Assembly (NCBI GenBank): GCA_902702965.1
Contig: CACRXP010000002.1
Coordinates: forward strand, 566,872 to 630,871
Reading direction: 5' to 3'
DNA length: 64,000 bases
DNA from: Spirometra erinaceieuropaei
Taxonomy: Eukaryota; Platyhelminthes; Cestoda; Diphyllobothriidea; Diphyllobothriidae
The position numbers and the translations under genes are program-made. Of this stretch, positions 54,024 through 64,000 are shown piece after piece (position 1 is the first letter of the stretch; each line of letters opens with the position of its first letter). The notes beneath the pieces are model-generated. The model saw only the letters and a list, made by a program, of their open reading frames with translations, was not told the DNA's origin and ran no database searches.

Positions 54024-56860
54024 TATGTGCACGCGCAGCCAAAGTTCTCCTTAAAAGTTAAGATGTTGCTTCACCAACCAACACAGAGCTCCGTCTACCT
54101 CTGGTCATCATAAGGTGTTATAAAAATTTTTTAACAAAACCACCTCTTTATCTAGTGACTCCATCGTCAATTGGGACTTTTAGATACTGTAATTTCGAGG
54201 GCTCTAATTATAGCTGTGTATTTGTAACGCTAACCTGTTTGAGCACTGGAAGAGTCTTGTGCGACGGACCTTGTCTATCTGTCTAGCACATATCCCAACC
54301 AGTTATTCGTCCATCTTCACAAGACTATATTCACGGCCTCAGTGACGAGTGGTAGGTAGTGCTGTGTACATGGAGGTGTTTGATGTGAATAGCCACTGCT
54401 CTAAAAGCATGCCAAAATTTGGGTCGACTGGAGTATTGGTGCTGGGATTGATATCGTCTTTGTTTGTCCTGATGCTGTCGGGTTGGGGACAATAGCTTCA
54501 AAGAGGTTGCAGCCAAGTTGACAAGTCCATGTATAATCTTTGTCGCCTCCAATAAGGAAGCGGCGTCGGATTCAGGAAAGCAGTTCCAAACTCATGGACG
54601 AGCCACAAAGAACTTTCCCAAAATGCCTCTGCGACTTTTCTCCTATGGTCGGAGAATGTTGAATAAAGTAGAAACTATCGAATTAGATATGAGATCGCAG
54701 AGCCTAATTTGGAGCCTCATTCGCAGTCGACAGAGGACCGAAAATCTCAGGGTTTCACTCGTAATCCACACGCAGGTCAGACAAGAAGGCCATCGCGAAG
54801 ATGAGATAATTATGCCCGCATTAAAGTTCCTATACGACAGAAGATCTAGAGAACCTACACAGGTGATAGATATAACAATCAAGATCCCTTGTTTTGATCA
54901 AAAACAACTTAACGTTTTGGAGCGATAGAGAGAACTTAGAAGGAAGGACGATAGCGCATTACAGCAAGGAGGACAGTTTGGTCAAATTAATTATAAATAA
55001 TATTTCCTACTGCGAAAGGCACAAACAGACATTTTCTCATCACAAAAAGGCTTTTTATATACGGAGCCCGATTTCACCCGTAGAGAGCACACGGCCGATA
55101 AATAGTCTCCACTCCACGCCGTAGCATCTACCCTAGGTAGCTAACATTTGAGCTTGAACAATGCCTGACCCAAGTGTGTTGTTAGTATTAGTAGTCAAGT
55201 AAGACTCACCCCAGCTGACAAAGGTTACAGTTCGATTGTTTAATGGCGAGAGCGAATTAGCTTGGCTTATTGCTGATCTTTAAGGGTTTTAAATCGTCAA
55301 TGTGAGTTCTTATCAGATCTATACTAACGCACTAGATGGAGGCTTTAGTCGTGACTCTTGATTCTTTCGGATTTCAGATATGCTTGTCTTTTCGCAACAA
55401 ACAGTAGCAATTACGAATTTAACTGACAAAGCAAGAGAGATTCAGTGGCCATTTCTGAATTGTCTTTTGTCCTCAAGCAGGCGTATCAATCGCAGTCTCG
55501 AAGCCGGGCTCGTTGGTCATTGGGTATTAAATCAAACGTAATGTCACCAGCGGCAGTTATACCAACCATCTGTGTCCCATCCGTATATTCCAAATAGATC
55601 TGTGGACACCATTTTCATGATACAGAAGCAAATTAAAATGCTTTGTGTGAAAGCTTAAGACAAACTTCTCAAAAGATTGTGGGAGACCTACTATTCAGTA
55701 AGAGGGTAATAGTGAATCAAAAGCTGATGGAAAGCGTTCGCGGCGAGACGGACGCAGACTGCCGCTTTGTCGGCTTTCTCAGGAAGCAAGTCATTGTTTT
55801 GCTACTATTTGTCGTGTAAGCTGGGCCGTCAACTAAAACTACACGCTGTTTTGATTTATCCCATTGTTTTGTGAGGTGCGATAAATCAAAGCAGGAAGAA
55901 CGAAGACTATATGGCTTAGCTCTCGAAACGGGGTGGAAAACTCTGCTACATAAAAGCCTCGGTCATATTTTCACGCATGCGAATTAACCCCACTTTCCCT
56001 CACATTGGTTAGTTTACCTGATTCTCCCTTAACAAGGTGTTTTAAGGGGGCAGTGTACATGTAATGCGGATGTTGCGTCAGTTACTTTTGCCTGCCGCCG
56101 ATATAACTTCGGCCTTAGAGGAGGCTTGAAGTGAGCTGAAAGCCCAAGCGCGATTAGGATGCCTTAATCGATCGGCTTTCGTTCTAAGGGATAATCAGCT
56201 TATTCCACTGCGACTCGGGCGTCATAATACAAACCGCCAGACCATTGTCAATTCCAATCGATAGCTTAGACCTTTAGAACTTGACTAATTCTCTTAGTTT
56301 TTTTAATTAAGCATAGTGAGTCAGTTATCGATCTACTGCCATCGCTTTTGCCTTCGAAACGCGGTTTGGCGGCGAGGCTACTGCCAGTGTGGACGAAATT
56401 CACCCACCTCGGAACTACGTGGCGGTTATAAGCAGCAGGTCAGTCCATTTTTTTACTATGCAGATAAGTTCATTTAACACCTGATGCAGTTCATAAAGGA
56501 AAAGGAGATCTGAACAGAACGAATTAAACTGGAATCCTGCATGCATTGGATTAAGCGCAGATGAGGTTATCGGATTGGTTACTCCAAAATATTTGCAATT
56601 AATAAAAGAAAATATTAACAAAATTAGTGCCAGCTAAAAGAACTGGTTGTGATATATGGAGGGCGAAAAAGGAAAGTGAAAATTACTTGGACGTAATATG
56701 TACAGCAGACTTGGCCTCTGTGAAGAAAGTGTAGGCAACACTACAGCCGTCTTTATTTATTTATTTATTGACAGGGCTGACTTATGTGGCCCCCTAAACA
56801 GGACATGAGAACAGGAACCGCCTGTCATACGGGTGACTTTGAGCCAACTTCCAGCGAAAT
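54024..56860. other. No recognised gene
   Basis: The plus-strand open frame 54518-54928 (136 codons, charged, helical) has no domain I know and is within chance length. No RNA gene or mobile element is legible. Confidence 0.35.
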
Positions 56861-56861
56861 T

Positions 56862-57270
56862 ATGGTTAGGTTTAAGGTTAAGGCTAGGGTTAAGTTAAGG
56901 ATAAGGTCTGAGGTTAAATTTAAAGTTGGCGGTAGAGAAAGTCAAGATCAAGTTTAGGGTTAAGGTAGGGGCTAGTCTTGAAGAAGGAGACACGATCGCT
57001 GGAACAAGAGCTTTATTAGCCTGACGTTTTGGATTCCTGCTCGAACCCATCATCAGAGACAACAGCAGATACGAGCAGGAATCCGAAACGTCAGGCTAAT
57101 AAAACTCTTGTCCTAGCGATCGTGTCTCTTTCTTCAAGACAACTTCCTGGGACTCGTCTCTTCGCTTCTATTGGTTGGGGCTAGTATTAACGGCAAGGTT
57201 AAGGTTTAGGGCAGGTTATGGTCAAAATTAGGGCAACGGTTCAGTTTTATATTAGGCTTATTGTTGGGGT
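56862..57270 (+). repeat. Degenerate TTAGGG/TTAAGG-like array, interrupted
   Basis: Imperfect units (GGTTAGGTTTAAGGTTAAGG, GGGTTAAGTTAAGG, AAGTTTAGGGTTAAGG) run to about 56978 and resume after 57177 (GGCAAGGTTAAGGTTTAGGG, GGGGTTAGG). The interruption is the palindromic insert 56979-57176. It looks like an interstitial telomere-like or simple-repeat tract and is too degenerate to be a functional telomere. Confidence 0.7.
56975..57140. repeat. Palindromic insert made of Penelope 3' end sequence
   Basis: Arms of about 66 bp start GTCTTGAAGAAGGAGACACG and end in the inverted CGTGTCTCTTTCTTCAAGAC, around a spacer near 57045-57068. Each arm contains TTTATTAGCCTGACGTTT-type sequence, which follows the hammerhead motifs at 26.6 and 63.8 kb. 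The minus strand of the left part has CTGATGA, helix II GGGTTC-GAGCAG-GAATCC (paired with one G-U), AAAAC and GTC: a hammerhead core with the first G of GAAA changed to A. GGGGCTAGT occurs on both sides (56970-56978 and 57177-57185), a likely target-site duplication. Confidence 0.7.
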
Positions 57271-57298
57271 TAGGCCGCATCGACCGGGGATTTGAGCC

Positions 57299-58329
57299 TA
57301 GTGTAATATCCGGGTTACCTGTCGGTTTAGCTTCGTCTAGATTGGCGTCCTTAGAAGATGATTGGCGTTTATCGTCGATATGGGAGACTGTGGACGTGCT
57401 CATTTACGAATTTCCTGGCATGATGATCGTACACACTCAAACACATTGAATTCAATAGGCAATATTAAAATAGAATTGTCAACGACTAAACGTTTATTAA
57501 ATAGGGATGTAAATAGGGGAACGAATCACAGGTTACTCGGTCAAGGGGGAGAGACAACAGAGGGGAAAACCAGAAGTAGCAGTGAAGCCTTCCTCCAGTC
57601 TATCCTTCCTCTGGTCGAGATGTCGGCGTTCGGTTCGTGCTCCATCATTCTTGCTTTAAAGGAACCGGGATGTCGCACAGGGAGCCGTGAACAAAAAATT
57701 AAAATAAGCCTACTTAAAAATTCTTGCCCTTTACAACTCCCCCCCCCCCTCAAGCTGTGGCCCTGATTTCAGGGCCGTTGGTTGTCGGATTATGGTTGTC
57801 ATCATTTTCGACTCCGTTTGTAGATTGGGGAACTAGGTGGGGTGGGATGATAGGGAGGGAATCGTCGGTTGCGAGAGGTGTAAAGGGTTTAGGTTTATTT
57901 TAATTTTTTTGTTCACGTCTTCCTGAGCGACATACCGGTTCCTTTGAAGCAAGAGTAACGGAGCACGAACCGAACGCTCTAACTGAAGAATTACGCATGC
58001 CGACTTCTCGATCAGAGGAAGGATAGACTAGAGAAAGACTTCACTGCTACATCTGGTTTTCCCCTCTGTTGTCTCCCTCCCCCTTGATGGAGTAACCCGT
58101 GATTTGTTCCCCCCTTTATATCCCTATTTAATAAACGTTCAGTAGTTGACAATTCGATTGTAATATTGCCTGTTGAATTCCCCGTGTTTGAGTGTGTACG
58201 ATCATCATGCTAGAAAACTCAGGAATGAGCACGCCTGCAGTCGCCCACATCGACCATCAACGGCAATCACCTTCTAAGGACGCCAATCTAGACGAAGCTA
58301 AACCGACAGGTAACCCGGATATTACACTA
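57299..58329. repeat. Second long foldback family, complete palindrome
   Basis: TAGTGTAATATCCGGGTTAC at the left and GTAACCCGGATATTACACTA at the right are exact reverse complements. The arms continue inward for about 430 bp, for example GGCGTCCTTAGAAGATGATT (57342) and AATCACCTTCTAAGGACGCC (58265), and AACAGAGGGGAAAACCAG (57556) and CTGGTTTTCCCCTCTGTT (58050). The centre has an 11-base C run (57739-57749) and a G-rich segment. The open frame 57362-57766 is a shadow. A one-armed copy lies at 35641-36066. Confidence 0.9.
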
Positions 58330-58689
58330 GATCACTTCAATACCGAAAACTCAAGTCAAAAGCCAAGTCCTCTGGGCCGCTGGCCCACAGAATGTCAGAC
58401 TCAACCGAGAATACCTAAAGTGCAGTGGAAGTAACGTTTCACCGGTGGGCTTTTGGAAATGAACGTGACCTTGACGTCTTGTTTTAAGGTCTAGGATGCA
58501 TGAACAGCCCTATTTGGAGAGAGCACTGCTTACCCCCTCAGGGAGGAAGGAGCTATAAAATTGCTTTAAACGAATTCTGGGATCACGTCATCTGCACACC
58601 GACAGTGGCTCGCAGATTTGCCACTCACGACAAAAACAATCAAACAAACAACAACTCCCGTCCTAAATCTTCCTGTCTCACCTCACGCG
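58330..58689. other. No recognised gene
   Basis: The open frame at 58500-58694 is unrecognised. No repeat landmark. Confidence 0.3.
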
Positions 58690-59340
58690 CTTGAAATCAT
58701 CACGGTGCGCTAAAAGCCGTGGCTTAGGAGGCCGCTAACTGACGATTCCACTCGCATCACGCAGCCACCTCAGTGTGTGTTTGCGCGTTGAGCGGCTGAC
58801 TGATGGACTGCGATGACTCCCTCTTAATGACACTCACGCACATATGAAATCCGAGCCGCCTACACCCTTTTGTGTGTAATCTTGATGTGTGCGTTTGGCG
58901 GCCCTTTCGTGCGTATGGCGCGCACAGACGGATTCTCTAGTCCTGTTAGTCCCTGTGCCCCTTCCCGCATCAAACACCTGACGGGGTCGAACAGCATACC
59001 GGTGTCCGGGAGTGGGAAAACAGAATAAGATGGACAGTCTCAGCGCGTATTCCTTATTTAAAAAATCAATCTGACGCACTTGAACCTATCACCGTGTGCC
59101 AAAAGCCCTGGCTTCGAAGGCTGCCAACTGACGGGATGACTCAGTTCACCTTGGAGGATGAACAGTTGCGCTGCAATGGCTCCTTTTTAATGTGGCCTTC
59201 ATGACATTCCCACTCAGTTGCGATCCGAGCCACCACTTCCCTTCCCCCCCTTCTTGGTGTATAAACGAATTCACGCGCGGGCCACCGTCCCTGCCCCCAT
59301 CCTCCTGTGGAGCACAAGGTGGACATCGTCCACCGTAGTT
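58690..59340. repeat. Diverged tandem pair, period about 390 bp
   Basis: CTTGAAATCATCACGGTGCG (58690) and CTTGAACCTATCACCGTGTG (59080) open two units. Both continue with CAAAAGCC(C)TGGCTT, GGCYGCYAACTGACG, CTCCYTYTTAATG and GATCCGAGCC-type blocks in the same order. The second unit is incomplete. Confidence 0.7.
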
Positions 59341-59416
59341 GTTACCCAGGCCCCCTATTACAGGTAGCTGAGGTTTGTTTAGTGGGGGTTTTTGTGGCGC
59401 TGCATAATCACATCTG
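59341..59416 (-). repeat. Solo end of the small inverted-repeat element
   Basis: CCCTATTACAGGTAGCTGAG, GTTTGTTTAGTGGGGG and TGCATAATCACATCTGACCC match the right end of 28139-28446. The rest of the element is absent. Confidence 0.55.
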
Positions 59417-59434
59417 ACCCATCTGGCTTCCGTT

Positions 59435-59710
59435 TTACGTTTGAGGTTAGGATTAGGATACCGGCTAATGGTTTCCGATTTTCGGAATAGGGTTATGCCT
59501 TTAGGCCTAGGTTTTCGGGTTACGGTTAGGGTTTGAGTTTACGATTAGGTTTCAGTATTACGGTTAGGTTTTACAGTTATGGCTATGTCTACGGAGTACG
59601 GTTACGTTTACGGTTTCGGTTAGGGTTAGGGTTAAGGTTGTCGTTAGGGTTAACGGTTTACGTTTAAGGTTAAGGTCAGGGTTAAGGTTAGGATTAGGGT
59701 TGAGGTCGCC
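59435..59710 (+). repeat. Degenerate TTAGGG-like array
   Basis: Imperfect GGTTAGGGTTAGGGTTAAGG and related units cover nearly the whole stretch, with many single-base variants (GGTTACGG, GGTTTACG). It reads like an eroded telomere-like tract or simple repeat. The opposite frame is a leucine/threonine-rich artefact. Confidence 0.75.
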
Positions 59711-61060
59711 ATCCGCTTCCCCATTCCTGGCTACCAACTGCGATCTAGCCGTCCAACTTTCGTTATCAAAACGTTCCCACGCATAAGACAAAAGTTGTCA
59801 CGCCTAGGTTTTAGGATTTTCTGCCGTTTTCTATCTGTTTGCCAATTTTCGCCATTCCAGTATATTAATCAAAGCTAACCTCGAGTCCTGGTAAAGGCGA
59901 ACAAATATGAAACCTGTGTTAGTTTAAGAAAGCACTGTATATCCGTTTTTTGACGTTTTCATATCGATGAGCAACCCAAGTGTCCTTTCAAGACTTCCGT
60001 TATGTTCTCGTCTGCATTTTCCCAGTCCTATTATTCTCACTGATATGTTGGTAGTTGTTCTGTCATCCAGACGACAAACAAAACTGGTGGAAAAGAACGG
60101 GTTTACTGTGTGAGTGAATGCAAGTACAACAACTTCTTCAAAGTAGTGCTTGGGGCGATATGCAAGAGGTCATGGACTCCCCAGGGTCTCGCTCACTGCA
60201 CAAAAGACTACTATCAAAGGAAGGCTGATCACGATAATTCGCCACAACCCCACACCAAAACTTGTGTTCCGCCATCATGAGAACTTACTATGGACAATTA
60301 CTCAACTGTTGCGCTTTCGAAAGTGGTTAATGCAATATTTCGCTAAGAAAACCCTTCGTAAATCCCACTCTCAGTAACTCCATGACACACCATAGAGAAA
60401 GGAAGAGCAGGAAATGTGAACTGCCAAACTTGGGCTGGAATACTCAGTGAAGAAAACATTCGGGTACTTTGAGCTTTCTCCGGTGGGGTTCTGTCTTCGC
60501 CCTCTGGGTGCCGAGTTCGTGGAAAGTGTGGAGTTGCATGAGTTTGCAAAGAGCGGCAGTCTCTACACTTATCGTCCTCCACTACGTCTGTCCCATTTTC
60601 TCCGGATGATGGAAGTGAGCACGATTGCTCTGAAGCTCCTGCAGTATAAAGTCCTTTTATTGCAAGACTCTCACAAGCATACACAGTACACTTCCTGCCT
60701 ACCAAAGAAGTCGCCACAGCGGAGTCGAGGGTCGTCGGCTGAAGACATAAAGTTTATCACACTTCCGTAGCGGGCCGTTGGGGCAGTGGTAGTAGCAAAG
60801 TGAGCGCATTTTTAAGCGACAATTTTTTTCTGAAGCAAGTAGGTAGGTGAGGATATAAGAATTCCCCTACCGACGTGTCCATCTGATTTATCCCTGCTGG
60901 ACTTTCAGCTGCAGGACCATACTGAAATAATTGTTTATTCAACAAAATCTCCTTCTTTTAGTAATCTCAATTCGGAACAACGGGTGTAATTCAAACAATA
61001 CCAATGAACTAATTGTGGCTTGAATAATGCACCAACAATGTCAACGCTCGTACTGAGTCG
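59711..61060. other. No recognised gene
   Basis: The open frame 60343-60717 (-, 124 codons) and its plus-strand shadow are unrecognised and chance-like. Nothing else is assigned. Confidence 0.35.
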
Positions 61061-61112
61061 GCGGTCGTGGCAGTAGTAATAGTAGTTGTAGTGGTGGCAG
61101 TATTAGTAGTAT

Positions 61113-61176
<64 letters not shown>
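61061..61176. repeat. TAG trinucleotide microsatellite
   Basis: Imperfect then pure GTA/TAG units. The opposite strand gives a polythreonine frame that is not a gene. Confidence 0.95.
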
Positions 61177-61177
<1 letters not shown>

Positions 61178-61179
61178 AC

Positions 61180-63735
61180 AGTGGTGGTAATGGTCATGCC
61201 ACTCTGAAACCCAAACCAAAAGGAAACTTCCCCTCTCCCCCCTTTAAACTAGCCACACCGGTCAGTCCCCTATGCAGGCTATTTATTCCTTCAGGCATCC
61301 TTTGTGAACGATTTACGAACGTGCGCTTGCAGACTTTGATTGGCCTTCCTTCTCCTGCCAGAGAGTGTACGCTGGTTGTTTTCGTCCCAGGGGCGTCCTT
61401 TGGGAATATTCAAATATTTCTTCGAGAAGCAGTCTATGCCACGGGCCACCCCACCGAATACTTACGTTCATAGGCCGACAGCCGTTCGAGTGATGTGCTA
61501 CGAACTACTGTCCAACCTGGATGATACCCAATTACTTATGTTTAGTGCTGTTAAAACAGTTCTTTTATGCCGTTTTGACAAGTGACATGAAAATTCCAGC
61601 CTTCAAATGACCGTTTGGTGGGCATAAGTTTGCTTTTGATAAATTATCAACAGGTCAATACCTTTATATGCTAAAAATGTCGAGTATGCATGTGAGTAAT
61701 AAGAGAAATTCATTAAAACTTGTCTTTTCACATAAGCGGGGTGTGGGAATATTTGGGGGGGGGGGGTTATAAGAGGCAGTCGGTTATGAGGCAGTGAGAG
61801 TTAGGTGACACCGTGTCGGAGGGAGAGAGAGCTATGGCGTGGAGAATCGCATGCAGTTAACCGATAGTTAGCCATGGTAAATGTGGAGCTCGCACGAGGT
61901 TCTTCCCTGAGCACAAGACGGACTTGCGTAACTTAAAAAGCAACCGATTTGCGTTGATAGCAGACGCTGATCCAACGGCCTGAGTTAGTTCGGTGAGCTC
62001 TTATCAAGTACACAGAAGGGTTTGTTATCGTCCAAACGGTACCCAGAATCAACAATATGGACAACAATGGCGCTGCATATGTTCCTATTTTCGCCTTTTC
62101 TCAGTCAGGCTGGAAGACGTCCTCGTTGTTCTGGATGGGCGCCTTCTCATGTGATGAATATAACCTGTTCTACGAAGGCAAGTGAAGGATTTTATGCGAT
62201 CTGAGGTGGTTCGAGCCGACAACATCTCCTAAGCTTCGCGTTAAACAGGATTGGTTGAGAATAATACCCAAACGCTCGCTGTCAAGAAAATTCGTAAAGC
62301 AGCTTGATCATGGCACCTTTTCAGGAGCTCACCCGACGCGTCCCTTGAAAAGGGACTTTGATGAACAGGCTCTTCTTTTCTGTCGTCAGTTTGATGGGTT
62401 TTGCTGGTCTATCGGCAATACTCTTCGCAATAAACCTGTCAGGAAACCCGTCCTCATGAAGCAGGTTCTGGATATGAAGCTGTCAGGCTATTTGTTAAAA
62501 TCAAATTACGACAGTGTGTCATGTGTGCCTCAAGGGGACATTATGCTTGCATCACGGAAGACCTCCAACGCGCTCGTGGTGGTCTGAGCCAAAAACGTTT
62601 GGGCCATCTCCATCATTACTACCACACGGCGACAGATGTCTTACAGTCTCCAGCCCGATGGGTTGTTCCAAAACAGGGCGTTTACGAAAAATGAATGCTG
62701 AAACACATCTTCAACAAAGTGTGTCTTAGATATCTTTTAGGTGACTTTCAGTTAACTCAGGTTACCCGCACTTAGACGTGTGTGTCATATGCTCTGGTTG
62801 ACTAAGAGTTGAGAATGCGTAATCCTTGTTTAAAAACTGTTCTTCTTAGTAGGCGAGGGAAGACTAAGCTTACGCCAACAGCTGACGATGTGTCACGTCC
62901 TACCTACTCTGTCACTACATCGTAAACAATCAACTGCAGTTGTGTCATTCAGTTTGAAAGCCTAATATGGTCAGCGATCCAGTTTACCAGCGACCTGTAG
63001 TGACGTGAAAAAGCGTTTTGTTTTAATGCGCCAAGAAACTTTAACAACTCTCGATGTCAATTTATCGTCACGCTGCATTCTTGCGGCTACTATGTTCTTT
63101 CTAATTCTACTCGCGATAGGCCGGTTTATTACCTACGTTGGTGACCCCAACGCGATACGAACACACAGACCTTTGGTTGAAACGCCTATCAGCATTAAAA
63201 AGTATTGTCTTGCGTGCCAACAGGTCCGAATTCATTTTTAACTTGAAGCAGTAGGTTGATGTAGCATTGCTAACAGTCAGCAGAAGAGATTTTTAGATTT
63301 GGAAAGGTCATATAAATAGGTACTGGCAAACGAATCAAAGTACATTTTCGAGCACAGGTGTGGTAATAAATCTAAACTGAACTCGAACCTCAGTGTAGTT
63401 GATGCAACAGGGCTGATTTAACCTAGAACTTGGTGTGCAGCCGATTGTTCGAGAACGAACCTCCCAGAGCGGATGAGCGAAACACTCATGTGAAGCATTG
63501 TGGTGGTCTACAAGTGAACGTGAAACGGCTGCATTCGCACTCATCTCTGTCACTTTCGGGTTAAACGGCTTGGTACACGTCAGCAGTTGTTGCCGCGTGA
63601 AATTAAACCTGTGAATTGTTCACTCAGTTGCTCTATCGAGCAAACTCTGGTTTCTAAGTCTGTTCAGAAAAGCCCTAGTGTAGAATAGTAACTTTAAGGA
63701 CAGTGGTGGATAAGGATGGCATTTTAAAGAAGACG
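61180..63735. other. No recognised gene; poly-G run
   Basis: A 12-base G run lies at 61755-61766. The open frames 61340-61585 and 62255-62587 (+) show no known domain. Nothing further is supported. Confidence 0.4.
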
Positions 63736-63739
63736 AAAG

Positions 63740-64000
63740 CACGATCACTGGGGCAGTAGATTTATTGGCCTTAGCTTTCGAACTCGAACTGGAGTTCATC
63801 ATCAGAGACTTCTAGAGTGCAGAAACGTGTGAACATTTATATCGTTGTTCCATGCGGGCGAGGAGCTACGTCCGTGGCTAGGTCTGGTTTGTGCCGCCTG
63901 GTCCACGATGGGTCCCCGGCGTGGTGACGCCGTTTGTACTTCGCAACGATGTGAGCTGCGTCATCTGGCTTCGTGGGCGGAGTGCGTGATAACACACAGG
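63740..64000 (-). pseudogene. Penelope-like element, 3' end, cut by window edge
   Basis: The minus strand repeats the 3' region of the third Penelope copy (26545-26815) in order: ATCACGC, GCTCACATCG, AAACG-CATCACCAC-like, the GTTCACACGTTTCTGCACTC block, then a hammerhead-like motif, AATAAATCTACTGCCCCAGT and GATCGTGCTTTCG. The coding part would lie beyond 64000. Confidence 0.7.
63770..63815 (-). ncRNA. Hammerhead-like motif with perfect helix II
   Basis: Minus strand: CTGATGA (63805-63799), T, helix II GAACTC-CAGTTC-GAGTTC (63797-63780, fully paired), GAAA (63779-63776), then GCTA. The core and helix II are intact but the C-GTC segment after GAAA has changed, so cleavage is doubtful. Helix II differs in sequence but not in pairing from the 39.9-kb motif. 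Confidence 0.55.

Noticed and set aside
54518..54928. A 136-codon plus-strand open frame with helical, charged sequence
   Set aside because: Chance-like length, no recognisable domain, no splice or copy evidence.
59435..59710. A true chromosome end or telomere
   Set aside because: The units are highly degenerate and unique-looking sequence continues for more than 4 kb beyond.
61009..61197. Polythreonine open frame
   Set aside because: Translation of the TAG microsatellite.
1..64000. CRISPR arrays, bacterial operons, ribosomal RNA genes
   Set aside because: Spliced gene structure and retroelements show eukaryotic nuclear DNA; no regularly spaced repeats or rRNA-like blocks were seen.

Overview
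The window is eukaryotic. It holds one well-supported host gene, split by introns and running on the minus strand, inside a large repeat-rich and mostly non-coding landscape. The gene has two introns of 35 and 39 nt near its 5' end and two multi-kilobase introns further on. It is surrounded by Penelope-like retroelements with GIY-YIG domains, tRNA-derived SINEs, a Merlin-type DNA transposon and long foldback elements. This combination suggests a flatworm (Platyhelminthes), possibly a large-genome tapeworm. That placement is inference from gene architecture and repeat content, not from a marker gene. One run of Ns (4138-4299) marks an assembly gap.

Layout. 1-5 kb: a decayed non-LTR ORF1-like fragment (about 1.66-2.43 kb), the gap, otherwise unassigned sequence. 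5-11 kb: a cluster of long palindromic elements with TACAGT...ACTGTA ends, one of them interrupted by a second small element. 11.0-23.6 kb: a monocarboxylate-transporter-like (SLC16/MFS) gene in five exons that join to 499 codons. Its last intron carries two Penelope-like relics head to head around a short hairpin, bracketed by inverted SINE copies. 23.6-28 kb: unassigned sequence, then a third Penelope relic with its ribozyme-like 3' end. 28-36 kb: a small inverted-repeat element with a TTAGGG-like core, more palindromes, a GGT microsatellite, a LINE endonuclease relic, and one arm of a second foldback family. 37-43 kb: two diverged copies of an unknown repeat with a coding-like segment, a TA microsatellite and hammerhead-like sites. 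47-50.3 kb: a Tc1/mariner-like transposase relic near a palindrome-type terminus, an inverted pair of tRNA-like SINEs, and a Merlin transposase pseudogene with a recognisable DDE triad. 51.7-64 kb: another hammerhead-like site, a complete palindrome of each foldback family, degenerate TTAGGG-like arrays, tandem repeats, a TAG microsatellite, and the 3' end of a fourth Penelope element cut by the window edge.

No operon-like or pathway-like cooperation between genes is visible; the only apparent host function is a membrane transporter. The main signal is the mobile-element ecology. Several separate copies of hammerhead-like ribozyme motifs (two of them with fully paired but different helix II sequences) occur in Penelope-type terminal sequence or in similar context. 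A family of roughly 1-kb almost fully palindromic elements shares its terminus with a site 0.3 kb from a Tc1-like transposase relic, which may be the remains of the autonomous partner. Most coding relics carry stops, frameshifts or catalytic substitutions, so this is largely a fossil record.
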